A DNA stretch of 64,000 nt from assembly GCA_004794785.1 (NCBI GenBank), contig SJOL01010342.1:290717-354716 (forward strand). Reading direction: 5' to 3'. The number at the start of each line of letters is the position of its first letter. Within the stretch, counting starts at the first letter, position 1. The notes beneath the pieces are model-generated. The model searched no databases and had not been told where the DNA came from. It worked only from the letters and a program-made list of their open reading frames with translations. Both the position numbers and the translations under genes were made by a program. This stretch comes from Opisthorchis felineus (taxonomy: Eukaryota; Platyhelminthes; Trematoda; Opisthorchiida; Opisthorchiidae). Positions 23,701-38,700 of this stretch are shown piece after piece.

Positions 23701-26700
23701 GAGTTCATCTGTGGTTGAATTAAATATGCAAAAATTGAACTCTGTCTGCCCGGAATTTGATTGCATGAGCTTTTGCGACGGTGCAGTCCAAATACTGATT
23801 TTAGTCCAAGCTTTATAGACAAATAGATAGTTCAGCTATGTGAGTACCGGTTGTTTGTGATCGAGGTCCATGGTTTAGCCCATTATATACTGTTCTCGAT
23901 CTCCTGCACTTGTGTTTTTTTTCAGGCTGATTTTTCTCTGACAACGGTACCCAAACGATACCGACGTACTCACACTAAATTAACCAGTGTCCAATTTTAA
24001 CCACATGTGTATTAGTCACACGCCATTTCTTCTAGTCATAAACTGCTCTAAATACACTTGGGTAATGGTTAAACCAATCTTGGATTACAAAACCCGGGAA
24101 TTATCACTGGCTTCTTAGAAGAGGCGTGACCTACTTTTCATACGTGTTCATTTCGGGCAGTTGTCCCGAGTGCTTTGTTGCTGGTTTGCAAAGAACCCAT
24201 GAGACATTTATACGTATGATTTTCCGGCCAGCTTACTGAACGCTAATATGAATATGGCCGCTGACGACGGTGAAGTGCGCATCGAAACCCAATGCTATAC
24301 TGTACACCTTTACAGCGTCACACGAAAACTATATGACGGAGGCAACAACAATGCAGTAGACCGAAGTTAAGACCCTGACAACGAAGTAAACTAGTGACCC
24401 AAGACCATACGGCGAAATATTCTTGCAGATAGCTTGCATCCGCAGTTGGTTTTGTTTACTGTTCTATGGATCTAAAAATGCTTCCCTTTGCCACTCGTGT
24501 CTAGTGGTAACTTCTGATTACATAGGACATTCGGACTGGCTAACTCGTTGGTTCCTGTTAACTAGGTCTGTTACCTAGTGTAGTCACATGTGCCTAGTTT
24601 TTTGTCTTCGAAATCTCATTTTCTTTTGACCACCTTACTGTAGACTTGGAGTTCTCAACTGACTGAAGTTGCACAAAAAGCGGCAAAACTCGCATGTTCT
24701 GGAGCCCAGGATAATGACGGTCTCCTTGCAGTCTCTCGCGATGCCACTTATGAGTACGTCTAATGCCATCCTGCAGTATACCCAACTATTGTTTGTGAAC
24801 TGCTTTTTTCTCTTCTGTGCCAACGTAGTTGTTGCCGCTGTTGTAGGTGAACCGCCATTCAACGACACAGTTTAGGCTTTTGATGATTAAAATAAGTCAC
24901 AATTCCTCGGGTGAATGTGGTACGACTTACCCATGTTGGTATTCCAAGGCCGGCTTTATATTTTGCTTTACATGGTTTATCGGACAGAAAATGGCATCAA
25001 AGCCATTTGCGGTACAAGTAAGAGACAAGACTTGATTTCCTCTCAAAAGGCTTCTGGACTATAGAAAATACTACTTCAGAAGGCTTATTGTCAGCGTGGT
25101 TAAGTGGAAAGAAAGCGTGACAGAGTACAGCTTGTCGACCCTTTTAAACATCAAACGAAATTGTGATTGTTTTACCGCGAACCAAACATAATCGTTACCG
25201 TATTAAAAACATCACCTTTACCTGTCCCTCTGTACTCCAAAGCTGATGTTGTCTTTCCAAACGAGACTTTTATTTCGGATTATCCCCGAACTGATGCATT
25301 GCAACGCAAAAATTACGCCGCTACTTCTCAACAAAGAGTGACTTCTCACAAGAGACTATGTTAAAATAAAGTAAATGTTCATTTCCGAGTGCATATCACA
25401 GGCTACCTAAATCCTTGGCCTCAACTGTACTCTCAAACAGATTCTGCGTGACTAAGATAAAACAAACAGATAAAGTAAAAGAATGGGCCGCGAAACTGAA
25501 ATATGGTTAGGTGTTAAAATTCTAATACTAATAATTTTGACAGGGGTTTTCTCGCTACCTTAAACATGCAGAAAAACAAGGCTATGACTTATTGTTTGCT
25601 GAATAAACCCACAAGGTAGTAGGTGCATCGAAAACACTGCTGCAGAAAAGTCCCATCTGAAATGTTTAGCCTCGTTTGAACCAATGTATCCTGCGGAACC
25701 CTGTGTTTGTCTCCTCAGCTGACGTTTCGCATGCCGGGCTAGATTCACGGAGACCTGATGAGGCCTGGGCACATCATCTTTTGTGATTGAGATATACTGC
25801 CATTATTTTTATCCGCACCCTTCTTCCAGCATTTTGGTTTGTGTTGACGAGTTAAGCGTCTGACCACTGCAGATAATCGCTTGCAGCACATTTTCCTAAA
25901 ACTGACGCCAAAAGCGTTCGTCATGATGACTGCACCATCGGCAGTACTATATTTTCAGATGGAAAAGAGACCGTGCAAGATTTGAACAAAAAGTTACTGT
26001 TCGCTGATGGACACTGGTGCTGTACACTTGCGCCTTCCGTTGCTAGAAAGCTGAACAAAAAGTCGAGTGCACAAGCACTGCCCGATAAACATATGAAGGC
26101 GTTCATATCTTCATGAGTTTTGTTTCCTCACAGTCTAGTGTGATAACTACCGCGACACTGAAGCCGTCAACATCATGCAAAATACTAACTGAAATAAAGT
26201 GGTGTGCGTCCTCCGATATGCGTCCTCGTGTTGTGTCAACTGCTAATTTCTTAAAATTACTGCAGTGTCTGGCCACATTTTTTTCAAATTGATTCTTTTC
26301 CATCCAACCCCATGTAAACAAAGGTCTGACGGTGGTGTCTTCTATTGCCCATTCGGTCTCGAACCCGTAAACAGCTCCGGAATGTTTCCGTGAACTTGCT
26401 TTTTCTGCGAACCCTTTCTTCAGTATAATACGGCAGTCTATTTTTATCCCTAGTTTCGAATAAATCTGGTCCCCACACAACAATGCAAATAGTACCAAAA
26501 GTATCCAAACTTACTGTTTTTCTTGAAAAGTCTCACTAGTTTCCACTCGACCCGTGCGAGCCAATTTAGCAAACCTTAATTCAATCTCTGACGTGCACTT
26601 CAACATTTTTACCGTTCTGGTAGATTCCACTTTCTTACTTTTGAGTTAAATCCACCCTTTTTCTATCACCAATTTAATCAGTGAGTGGTACTTAGATTAT

Positions 26701-29700
26701 ATTTTACTTTAGTCAGACCATACGCAGATTTCCACTTACCTGCCCCGACGGAACATTGTGAAATTGAAGCGGTGGATGGCCAGTGGTGTCAAACCATTTG
26801 AAAGCATCGTGAACGTAAGTGCACAAGCATGCAAGACTTTTCTGGCCAGATCAGGATACCCAAGTTTCAAGTGCGAATGGCGACAGAAAATGGTATGATG
26901 GCCTACTGACGGTGATGTAGCTTTGAAGGGACTCGTGATATGACCGAGATTTAGGGAGCGGATAACCAGGAAAGACAACTTAAAGTGTGTCTGAAAGGTG
27001 CATCTGCTACATATGAACTCACAATCAACCTCATTATCAACAAGCTAATTCAAGTATAAAGCTAGGCCGAGTTACAAGGCGGTCACATCAATCCCAGTAC
27101 GGCTTATGAATTATGACATACGAGAACATTCCTTCAGTGGGTATACACTTCACCTGGCTGAAAGTACACAATTATCTGAGGTACCTTGAAGATTTGTCCG
27201 TCTTTGAAAGTGTCAGATTGTCTGAAATGCGTAGAACATGGAACGCTAAGTAATTGTACTCAGTTCCACATTTTTTGAAGGATAAGTTGCAACACCAGGC
27301 ATTTCTGAATGTTTAATGCCCAGCATGAACAGTATATGAATAGTGAACTTTCGTTACCGTCAGATATTTTGTTTTTCACTTCACTCGACATGTCAAGTTT
27401 CCTCAGGTACTGGTTTGAAGAACACAGAACATACACTTTCGGAAAGTACCCTCCAGAAAACGTCGTTGATAACATGGGGTATACTCAGGTAAGCAAGTTG
27501 TAGTAATTTATAGTAATTTGTAATATATCCGGAACTTCGTCAGCAATTTGCTTAGAAGCACCCCAAATAGCACAACTGTATCAGCACTTGAAGGTGTTTA
27601 GAGATAAGCTGCACAACATCTCGGTATAATCGCCTTATTTTCTATCCGAAATCTAGCAGAAAATTTCTGAAGTGCTCACATTACTAAAAAATGTTCATTT
27701 TCTTGAAGAGTTACAATTATTCAAGCTTGTTTCGGTCAATGCAATACAAACCCACAGGCTTTGCGTATATCGTGATAAATGGCACATTACATTACATTGT
27801 AGGAATCGCAATCACAACAGCAAACAGACTGTTTATGAGCACTGCTTGTGCCTGGGCTCAGTGTACCCAAATGCAGTAGGCGCGACAAAATTGAGACATA
27901 AAGGAAGGGTAGTCAGTAAACAGCGCAAATATATTTCACTTGTGACAATCGCACTTTGTCGGTTGTTTGCGTACCACATGATACGTCAGCATCACAGTCA
28001 GTCTTTGGCGGAAAGGCGCAGTAGAAGCTCATTGCCTAAGATAATACAAGCCCAAAAGAAAGTGCCTAGTGGGCTACGCATCGGAACCGATCCTTTTTTC
28101 ATATAAGGACATGTCACCGGTAATCAATAGCACTTCGGGTAAACTTCAAAAAGGCAATTATTGGATTCTGAGTGGTCCAGTAACTTAAGCTTACAGCAAA
28201 AACACACAGGCCTATCTAGCATCTTGGTTTGAGGCTGGGCACTGCCAACTCCATCATCCTACATTCAAAACATTTTTTGACCAGGATCGAGAAACAAACA
28301 TACACAGTTTTATTTTATTCTTTGCTATCAGACAGTGGTACGGATTACCCGAAACGTGGCTGTTTAAACTTCTAAATTCACTGTTTAAATTTATACAGGT
28401 AGTCTGGGCCAATACGAAACAAGTCGGCTGCCACAGGGAATTTTGTGCAAAATACTGGACGGGCTTTACATGGGACCAAGATGTATATTCCATGATATGT
28501 TACTACTCACCAAAGTAAGAAGTACGACTGAGTGGGATGTTTTCTCACCAACTCAACGTCACTTTATTGCGGGCATAAATGACTCATTGTATTTTACTCC
28601 CTTTTGTTGAAAGAGGAAACAAAAACAATCACTATCCATATCAGACACCGGAATCGTTGGCAGAGCGTAAGTTGCAATCATTATCTAGAATTTTTTAGCC
28701 GAGGGTAAGAAGAAAAATATATTTTTCTGTGTCAAATTATACTATCTCAACGATATTCTGTAGGTAATGAAGTGTGCATTTCATCTAAGCTGCAGGCGTT
28801 CATTCACAAAACTACGTTTGACCAAAAGGATAAATGCGCTCACTTAAGGAGTTCGTCAGACAAACATATTTGCTTAAAACGGGTGCATACAGGAAAATGA
28901 GTATCAATGTACCTGGACAACTGTGATTTTCAGATCTATCTATCAGCGTTGTTCTAAATGTAATCCAATTAATCAGGTCAGTTGGATAATTTGCGTACAA
29001 ACGTTTAGCCCAGCTTTATCGTGATAAGCGAGACGGAAACTTGTTAACAGTTATTTGAACTGTCAGGTAGTTGACCGGTTCCCAGCTTATCAAGACTGTT
29101 TAATGTCGAAAACCTGCCTCTGTGGACAAACTATCTTCCACAGAAAATAATGGAAGCACACTTAGCGGCATTGATAGCTGCTGATTTGTTCGCTGGCCGT
29201 TGATTTCCTATCTGAGTCAGGCCAAAATCAACAAAAAACAGCAATAGGTGAGGTATGCCGATAAACATCCGCCAACCACGAATTGATTATTTTATAGAAG
29301 CTTACTAATCCTTGAAATAGCTGACCTGGGGCTATGGATCAACTATTTTGTCTCGGCCGCGAATGTGGTTTGGTACTGTACTTCCTCTTACATTATCGTT
29401 TATTTTTTAAAGAGCATGTTCACAGACATAAAACCGATGAATGTGAAAGGGTTACAGAAGAATATCAGGTAAAAGAGAGAAACGTCTCATTCGAGGTCAT
29501 GCCACCAACAGTTCCAGTCAGATTAGATGAATCCCAACGTATGTAAGAATTTTGGTATGGAAACACGCGTGTGAAGATCAACAGCCAAAGAAAGGGCAAA
29601 CAATGCTGAATGCTCTTCAAGGCGCGGTAAGCGCTAGCACAGTCAAGACTTGCACATCAGGCACAAAGTGTCCGTCATACTGAGTATGGTGTGAGATCCA

Positions 29701-32700
29701 ATGGCAAGAATGTGCACTCAACGCCATGTACTACGCATAAATGTGTCGTAAGTACGCAGACAGCCTACAATGGCAAGTTAACACAAGTCACTGACTGTGA
29801 ACTTAGGAATTCCCAGTCCAATAACAGCCTTGGCGGATTGAGAAAAGCAGATACCTCGATAAGAGATGATCATCGGTTGGTGGACCAAGAAGTCGATATT
29901 ACAACCAATTGCGCGTAGGACTGAGATTATGGCGAGGGAATATTCATCAGCGCCATACTTCTGCTTCTTCTCATTCCACACAGTCACTCCGCGCCCATCC
30001 GAGACTACGCTAACGTCTATCACAGTTGTTCGGCGCTCCCGAACAGCGATTAGGCCAGGCTTGATGAATGACATCGAAGTAGGTGCTCTCAACTCCTCGA
30101 AGACGGTGTATCCCAGGCGACGGGGATGCTTTGCGAGTTCCCTTGCAACGCGATTATGACGAGCACATCTGGCATCATGCGTGATCCAGCAGGACTGCAA
30201 AATATGCACCACACTCTCCGGTCGGCCACATTTTCCACGACATAAGATCGTCTGGCCACCGTGACATGCTGAGCGCTTCTAACTCTCGTCGTGAGAAGGC
30301 TGTATCGGAGTTGGATACCGCGGATAAATATCCGAGGAAACACTCGTTCTGGAAGTACGAGCCATCAATTCGAAAGGGGTGAAGCGACCAACTCTCGTAA
30401 ACCGCGACCGTCAACGCTGTTGTTCAGACTGTCACCCCAAGCAGCCACCAGCTCTTCCTTGGTGTTTACGCATGCACCATGGACTCGGATCGGAAGGCTG
30501 AGATCCCGAACAATCTTGCCAAATGCAGAATCGTTGACCACAGTGCGTAGTACTCGGCACTGGGTAGAAAGGCGCTTTTCCATACGCGCTCTCCACTGCA
30601 TCGGGATTGTTGCACTCAGACTTGGGAAATCAAGTCCCCCATGTTGTTTACCGGCGCGAATGTAGCTGATCGGAGTGTCTTTGGTAGACGTAGCCAGCTA
30701 AAAATAGGTCGCCTGATGTAGTTGTCCAACCTTTTGAGCGTGTTTCGGTGGACTTGGCCGAGCACGAGCGAATATGTCAGCCTCGGTATCAGGTAGTTCC
30801 TCGTAATCTCCATTCTTCGATATGACTTCAACGGGGCACGCGTCACCTCATCGAGCAATCTGAGCAGATGCTCTCGGTGGTTGAAAACCCCTTTCCCTTG
30901 AATGTAAAGGAAATGCCCAAATATGCCACGGTGTCTGTCGGACCCAGAGGAGTGATGAGTTCCTCGGCGAAGCAAAATGGTTCGACTGAGACTGCTGTCG
31001 CCCGATGTTTCCTGTCCCCACAAATCATCATCGCTTTCGTCTTACGGGCGTTTATCTTCATGCCAGCCCTTCCCAACTCAACCGCAGTAGCTTCAAGCTT
31101 CTCTTTAAGGCAAGCCTGATTTCTGCACACACGACCCAGTCGTCAGCAAAGGCAAAACCATCTACTAGGGTATCATGGAACTGATATCCCAGTTGCGGCA
31201 TCAACAATCCAAGAACCCCATCCATTGCCATGATGAACAATAATGGGGAGAATGGATCCCCTTGCCTCACACCTCTGTGGCAGTGGACCTCGGAATTGGG
31301 GAAAACTGCTACAGAATTCTCATATGACCGTGCGATGTATCGAACTAGAAGTGACGGTGCTCCAAACGCCTTGACAGATCTGACGATTGTGTTATGCGAA
31401 ACCGAATCAAACGCTTTCGAGATATCAACAAACGCCAAGCTGAGGTTAGAAGCAGTCGCTGAAGAGTGACGAAGCAGGGCATGTAACAGCGATGTAGCTT
31501 CCAAACAACCGTCTCGATGTAGAAATGCAAACTGGAGTGAGGGCAGTTGCAATCTACGACTCCAGCGATCAGCAAGCACCTTATGAAAGCATCGGACAAG
31601 AATGGATGACACGGAGATCGGTCTCAGTTGATCCGGTGAAGTCGGATTTGGGACCTTCGGAACTAGAGTAATACGGGCACGACACAGATGTGGGGGACAA
31701 CCCCCAGATAATAAGAGTAAGTTGAAATACCCAGCAAGCGCGTTAGCATTGAACCGGCGGAGCATCCTGGGCGTGAGCTTGTCCAGGCCTGGGGACGAAT
31801 TGCCCATTAAACGGATCGTACGACCGACTTCCTCTCCTGTAATTGGCTCGATCAAGCTCCAATCGGATGGTACTACTACGCGACTTGGCCGGCTATCCAC
31901 GTGTTTTGGAGCTGAGAGCACTTGTTTCCAGTACTGCTCGGCGTTCAGAGGTAGGCCGCAGTTACCTTTGTATAGATCCTTCCATAACCCATCGAGCACA
32001 GCAGACGCTGCATCTTTCCGTCTTTGGTGGTATAGGGTCTGGATGGCCGCGCAGTTGGCTCGGCGGATCTGCTTTCGGTTGACCGGAGTCCGATGGGCTA
32101 ACTGACGACGGCGTCGGGATACAGTTTTTCAGATGTGTGGAAATGTCCTGGAGGTGTGGAGGTCCAGAAGCGACAGGACTTGCTCTGGTGTCATGATGCC
32201 AGACTGCAACCTCGGGCAAATTCCAGGAGGTCAACACTAGCAAGCGAACTGTCAGCATGGGATTCCAAGAGTGACACGGCGCAATCCACGGTTTGTTTAA
32301 ACCAGACGCTATAGTCGTCAGCTTCTGACGAGTAGGCCATTGTTTGACCGATAATTTGGTCAGGGCCACCAGATGATGATTCGTCCTGTTGTGCTTGCCA
32401 GTTAAGCACCCGTAACCTGGTTTTGATGCTCATAGCCGATCGACCAGGAAAATACTGCTCCAATCTCGCGAACAGTGCGGTTTGCGTGCCACAAGATGGA
32501 TATAAATCGTTAGCCAGGCGCAAGAGAGATTGTGATTCTTGTTTGGACCAACGGGCCCCGGAATACTTCACTCGGCCAAGCTTATCTGCTTTATGCTGGG
32601 TGTGGTGTGCTTGCCGGCGATGTTGGCTCAAGCCAATATTCGTCGGAAAAAGGCGGGAACAATCAGCGCAGGCCAATTGGGCGACCATGTTCGTACCAAC

Positions 32701-35700
32701 ACTTTCACTGTTGTGAACTCGATGGTGGGCTACCAAGCCAGCTTTCTATTTGCCACATTCCTCACACGTGAGCCCCACGAGTCTCTTCTGTGTACTGGTT
32801 GGAACTGGTGCGGAGGCGCCAGATGATTCGTAGTGTACATTGTCGAAAGTAACCAGCACATTGAAACCAAACAGGGTGGTTAGCCCTGTCTGGAGTTGCT
32901 AAACTCTTAGCTCAACCAGACTGGCGTCCAGGCTCCCCAGTCGGCACCACGAGGAGGTGGTTCAGCTCGCCGACTATGGTTGATTCCGTTGCATTTGGTC
33001 CACTTATGCATACTGGATACCGTTATGTAGCCAGTCCACATACAAATGTGCAGTTTTGCATCCTAGTTTATTCACGAGAAATTATACCAAATTGTTTGCC
33101 GTCAGCTTACCTGTACAGGGGATTCTGCCAGAGGATCTGGTCGTTTATATTCCAGCAGCCAAAATGGCCTTGAGAAATTCTTTAAAAAAATAAGCACAAA
33201 ATTAGCTTGACTCTTACTATGTGCTGCTAGCACCGCTGTTTGGTGTGAGGCATTATTCTGGAACAAAACCCGCAATGCCAAGCTCAGAAGACAAGTACTG
33301 AGGAACAATGCTCTGAAGACAACGAAGACTAAAACATATATCAAAACCTGGTGTTCCAGTAATACTATCACTTTATCCTTGAACGTTATAAACAATAATT
33401 CAGGCTTTCGGCTGTACTGGTAAATGCAGATGTAGCAAAAACCTATCTTCTGACCAACATCATAAACCATGTAACAAACACTTCGAAGAAAATAATTTCT
33501 GCAACGTTTTGATTCCAGAGAAAAAAGAAAAAGGTGCGTCTTTTAGTTTTTAACTAATCCAGGTTTCGTGTTCCGCGGTGTTTTTTACAGACCGTTACAA
33601 CTGGATTAATTTTTTTAGTGGAAAATAATTTACTTCTAGGTCATGATGTAAAAATCAGGACATTTTCTGCCATAATTGCATAAAGGCTCAGCTCTTTTGT
33701 GCTTCCATAGGAAGATTGGGGAACTACAAATTAAAAAGCGATTTCTCACTGTGTCTTCCCTTTGCAGACAGACTTAAAAAGCTAGACGATGGTATGTATG
33801 GATTAACATGCATTCTAGTCTGTTCTTGTGTGTCATAAAAGTGTATTCGACTACTATAACAAGGCATAGGAAATAATTATGCACAAAAAACTGAGGTGCT
33901 TTTATTGACATCTTCATTTTTACTACCGTCACAGTCATTTTCCAGCGTTATTTCTAGCTTAGTTGTCAATGATTTCTTTGTCAGCGTCACCACCACGAAC
34001 ATCTAGGTCTTCATCTGAAGCGGCACAACTTAATACGTGATTTCACACCTGAGCGGAAAACACTGACATGTGTCCACGTTAGATGCACGCCTTCTGATCT
34101 CCTAGGCGGAACGAGACTTCTTATCGCGTCATTCTTCTGCGCGGATTCTATGGCTGTATTAACTGATCTTGAACACTAGGTGGATATTTCAGAAGACGGT
34201 TAAATTAGGCCAAATACCTCTCAATATTTTCTTCTAGGATACTTGATTGTCTCCCTTTTCTTAACAACATTTTGATGAGTGGGTCGACCTGCAACTGAAT
34301 CTTGGCAAAATGGACCTCATTTTTGGCAACATAATATAGTAAGTGAATGGATGCTGGCGCATATATCAATCAAAAATTCATGTTTAGATAGCGTTTAGGT
34401 CAAGTTTTTATGGTGTAAATCTGGCTAGGTTTTCCTGGCAGGTTTAAAGTCGGCAATAAACTTATGTTTATCACTCTCATTCTTGTAAACTCTGATATGG
34501 TAATCAGTGGTAGCTTGCAAAGTTTTTAAAGGTTTTCAAAAACGCAATAAAGAGAAGAGTCTGGGAGATTTAGGACTACGGTTTGCTTAGCTATGTAACT
34601 GGCTGTGAGTTATCCTGACGATGAACTGCGTTACTTTTGTCACCTTCGAAGAAGCGGTTTTAAAGGCTAGATTAGAGAAATTGTGCATATTTCATGCAAC
34701 CTACGTACAACTTTTACAGACATCCATTAAAATCCATTTATGCTTACTTCCGCCAACAGAACGCAGAGCCGAAACAAATCGTCTTAAGGTGCATGGGCTG
34801 CCGTCAAAGTTGAGTAAGTGGCATCCAGTCTGCACATAAAATAACGCGTTTTCAAAGAATGATTCAGAAAATGATCAGCTTTTTGCTGTAAGTTAGAAGC
34901 TAAGAGTAATTTGCAATTGATTTTACCCCTGTGTTTAAAAAATAACAATAAAGATTTCACAAATTTTTGGAGCCGATTACAGTCGCGAATATCTGGACAC
35001 TATTCCGTACACCCAGCAACGGTTGGCTATCTACTGATTAGAAAACAGAATGAGTCCTTCAAACTGAGGAGGAGACTGCTGAATTTTACTTTGTGATTTG
35101 ATCAAATATACTGAAGTCGCAATCTGATATTTCATCCGGCTAACGAGGCCAGTCGATGCTGAAAAACATGAAAATTGCAAGCAGCTTAAGCAAAGCTTGT
35201 AGCAGCTTAAGAGATGGATTCGCTTTCTTCAATGAACGTACCTATCCACCAACTAACTTCAATCGTTTCAAAGAACGAAATATTTCTGAATAAAAGTTGA
35301 ATGTGATCCCAAAGAAAACAGCTTTTTTCTTCTGGTAAAATAATGATGCCGATGAAAAATGTAGGTTTTATACGAAATATTCATCATGATGACGCTAATA
35401 ACAGATATGTTAGATCCATTAAAGCAGACGGTCAAGCAATACATATTCCGCTTATAAACTAGATCATAAACATTATCCATAGGACTTAACATTTCAGACT
35501 CTGAGCTGGTAAATTTGATTCCCTTCTAAAGGTTAAATATTCCTAACGGCTAACCGATGACTACCAAGAATATTTTGTGCCGAACCCACGAGGCCAGATG
35601 ATTTTTGGATAACGATACGCACCAAAAACTCTGCTAAGCATATACTGACTGGCGAACTCGTTTTGCTCCATATTGATGAATAATTTCGTGGACGGTAATT

Positions 35701-38700
35701 TTACCTATGGGTGCAAATATTACTAATCATTGTTATACTTGGTACACGCAGTGAAGCACCTCTGTGAACGTCAGACCAAGTTTTTTATTCCCGCGTCAGT
35801 GTGGAAAAACGATGCGAAGATTTCAAAGCTGTAAACGCCTGCTAATTTCCTGCTTGCCAAACCCGGAAACGTTTGCCTGGGCAACTGAAATTTTGAACCA
35901 ACGGATATTGTCAAGGGAACATCTAGAGTAGGATCTCTGACCAAAAACCAAAATCATTCGTCAGACAAAGTAATCCATAATATAAAATTCATTTGTGATC
36001 ATAAAATTCCTTTGGCTGTTTAGGTCTCTGAGGTAGTATTGTGTGGTTTTTATGGGGACATGAAGGATTGCGGCGCCAATTATTATCTTCACGAACAAAA
36101 GTTTGTTCGACTGTGTAGTTTACACTGTTGTTTTGATGCAAAAATCATTTTTCAGCTACTGTTCATCAATAAATATGTATTTTTGTTTCCGTGACCCCAT
36201 CCTTCCTTCGTAGAGGAGCGTGTTTTTCATCAGTGCAGCTGTGGTCCTTTTTTTGTCTGTACGCACTATGGAGTGACCACAGGTCGGCCGCTCTGCAAGC
36301 ATGAGACTGTCATGGTATTTAGTGTAAGTTGTTACAAAGCTTCGTATTTGAGGCTCATTCGCAAACCAGGTGCCACGCCGAGAAATACACATTGGTGTGA
36401 GTGAATTAAACAACCACCTGATTTCAAGCCATTATTAATGAACGGCTGGGAAGTTGAAAATTCTAGACTGTTAAGTGACTCTTATCGCAACACTCAAATG
36501 CAATCTGATTTCAATGGAAATTGATCACCTATTATACGGAACAGTTGCGTTTTTCATAAGCTTTGATATTTAAAGACCCAATTTACGACGAGTGTCCCGA
36601 TGCTTCTGTAAAGCCAACACACTGTAGGATTTATTGTGTGCTATTCACATTAAAAAGGACAAGCAATAAGTTTTCGAAAACTCAAAATAATTATTATTCT
36701 TATTCAACCGTTTTTACAACACTCTTACCTTAGCCTCTATCTAACTTTTGCCCAACAGAGAATCCCCATGACTTTTTACATTTCCGTAAGTAACCAAAAA
36801 CAGCCACACGAAAGAAATTCCAAAACTACACAAGCTCAACTTTTGTGACATTGCCTGCGAAATGTTGTTTTCACTGTCCTAACGTTCACTACTTAGCTTT
36901 AGTAATCCACAAGTCTTTCAGGTAAAACCTTTGTATCTATAATTCAAGATTATTCATACCAGAAAACATGCAGATTTCTCACAGATTTGGCAATCAGATA
37001 TATTTCTTGGTCCACGAATGGGTTCAACTTAAAACAGTACACCTGAGTGGTCACCTACAGACCTGGATTTATTAGATTTGTGTTTGCACACGCATATTTA
37101 CACAGCTGCATCCCCAACGAACCAAAACTTGACACCTCGAAGTCAGACCAATTTTCGTTTGCTTCATGTGTTACTTGGCACCGTCGAACTTCACGAACTC
37201 ACCAGGAACTATCAAACAATCCGTGCTGGGTATCACGTTTACTACAACAAACAAAACATTACTGTACAGCCCGAATAACGTGCCACACTGTGGAAAACCC
37301 TTTCGTGGGCCATCTAAAACCCTTGCATGTTTTTTCCAACTTAAAGGGTGAGGCAAACATTTTGCATGTTTTCTCACCTAGCGTAGCATGGATATGTTAC
37401 GTTCGACTAACACTGAAAATGTGACTTCAATCTCTATTTATTTAAATCATTTGATAGCTTGAAGAGGCACTACCTATAAAAACTAATGAATTTAAGCATC
37501 TATGTTTATCACTCAATTAAAAGGTTTAAAATTACGATCATAATGCCTGAGTGTGTCTCATGAGTATGTACGTGTTTATTGATGGTCCCTGGGCAGGATT
37601 CGTGGTTTAGGCTAATATATGAAAGCGCGGAATCAAGAAAATAATCACACCATTTTGAGTGGTTTTAAACTATCAGACAAACGTTGAAATTTAAATTTGA
37701 GGTTCATGCAACGTTGAGCCAGAATCTACATAAGGAAATACTACAAGACTTTGTTTTGCGGGACAGTTGTTCGACCGTACCTCATTCTTTATTCAACATA
37801 ACTCAATTCGTTTATGGTTATAAGGGAGGAACCAATTTTGCAGTGCTCTCCACAACGACCAAATAAATCATTTAAACCTTGAAATTACATTCATGGATTT
37901 TTTATCAAACTTGCACAATGAAGGGTAATCAATGAAATTTGCCCCTACGCATTTACGACAGGGATTTACGGATTTAGGGATTTAGGTTTTACAGCACATC
38001 TAGGATAGACAGTTCTGTGGTGACCTCACGACTGCATTGCAATACTCCGCGATTTGGACTAGATTCTGCATGCAGTTTTGACACCTTATTTCTATATGGA
38101 TGAGTCAATAATTCACTGGGTATACTTGTGTCAACATCATACTAACACTGTTCCGAATAACGACGACATTAATAGAAATCGCGTCCAGTTGGTGCGCAAA
38201 ATCCCGACACATTTTTTGTATGTCATTCTGTCCTCCAGAATCAACACAGTTTTTATACTATGAAGAATAGCCGGAAAATCTTAACCCATAAGCCAAAAAT
38301 ATGCCTAGCGTATTGGTTAAGTATAAGCTGTGTCCCATCAAGATGTCTAATTAAAGTCTCTACTTTTGTTAATTTTACGGCGGACCGTTTCTGCCATCTC
38401 AATAGAACCTCCGGTTGAAATGAAGAACAGAGAAGAGGCAGAAAACGTTCACAGCTGACATCAGTTAAAGTGCACGCCATAGAAGTTGAGATCAAAATCT
38501 CCATGGGACTAAATGTTTGTTGTTACAGGAGGCAACACGCTAACAACGGTGAATCATACAAAATACCCTTGGAGTGATGTTATTCCGGAAAGGTTTGATC
38601 GGAACTGTTACGAGAATATTTGAAAACTTAAGTCCTAACAAAACCAAGATACGCAGGGTAGGTAACCTTCTATATTGTATAACTTCGTGAACCATCATCA

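Larger units (their letters stand above)
29600..32960 (-). mobile_element. decayed R2-like non-LTR retrotransposon
   Basis: Read on the minus strand from 32.9 down to 29.6 kb it has, in order, C2H2 zinc finger(s), a Myb-like segment, reverse transcriptase, a CCHC knuckle and a restriction-like endonuclease. That layout defines the R2 group. The coding frame changes several times, so it is not active. Ends are uncertain: no target-site duplication or poly-A was identified. It lies antisense within a gene 3 intron, not in 28S rDNA, the usual R2 target. Confidence 0.85.

Noticed and set aside
24900..25017. Frame reading FIGQKMASKPFAV as CAP exon 3
   Set aside because: Its exit phase is 0 whereas exon 4 needs phase 2, and there is no suitable acceptor.
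33591..33617. Further micro-exon after TTTTTTACAG (RYNWINFF)
   Set aside because: Phase fits but the donor GTGGAA is poor; left out of the model.
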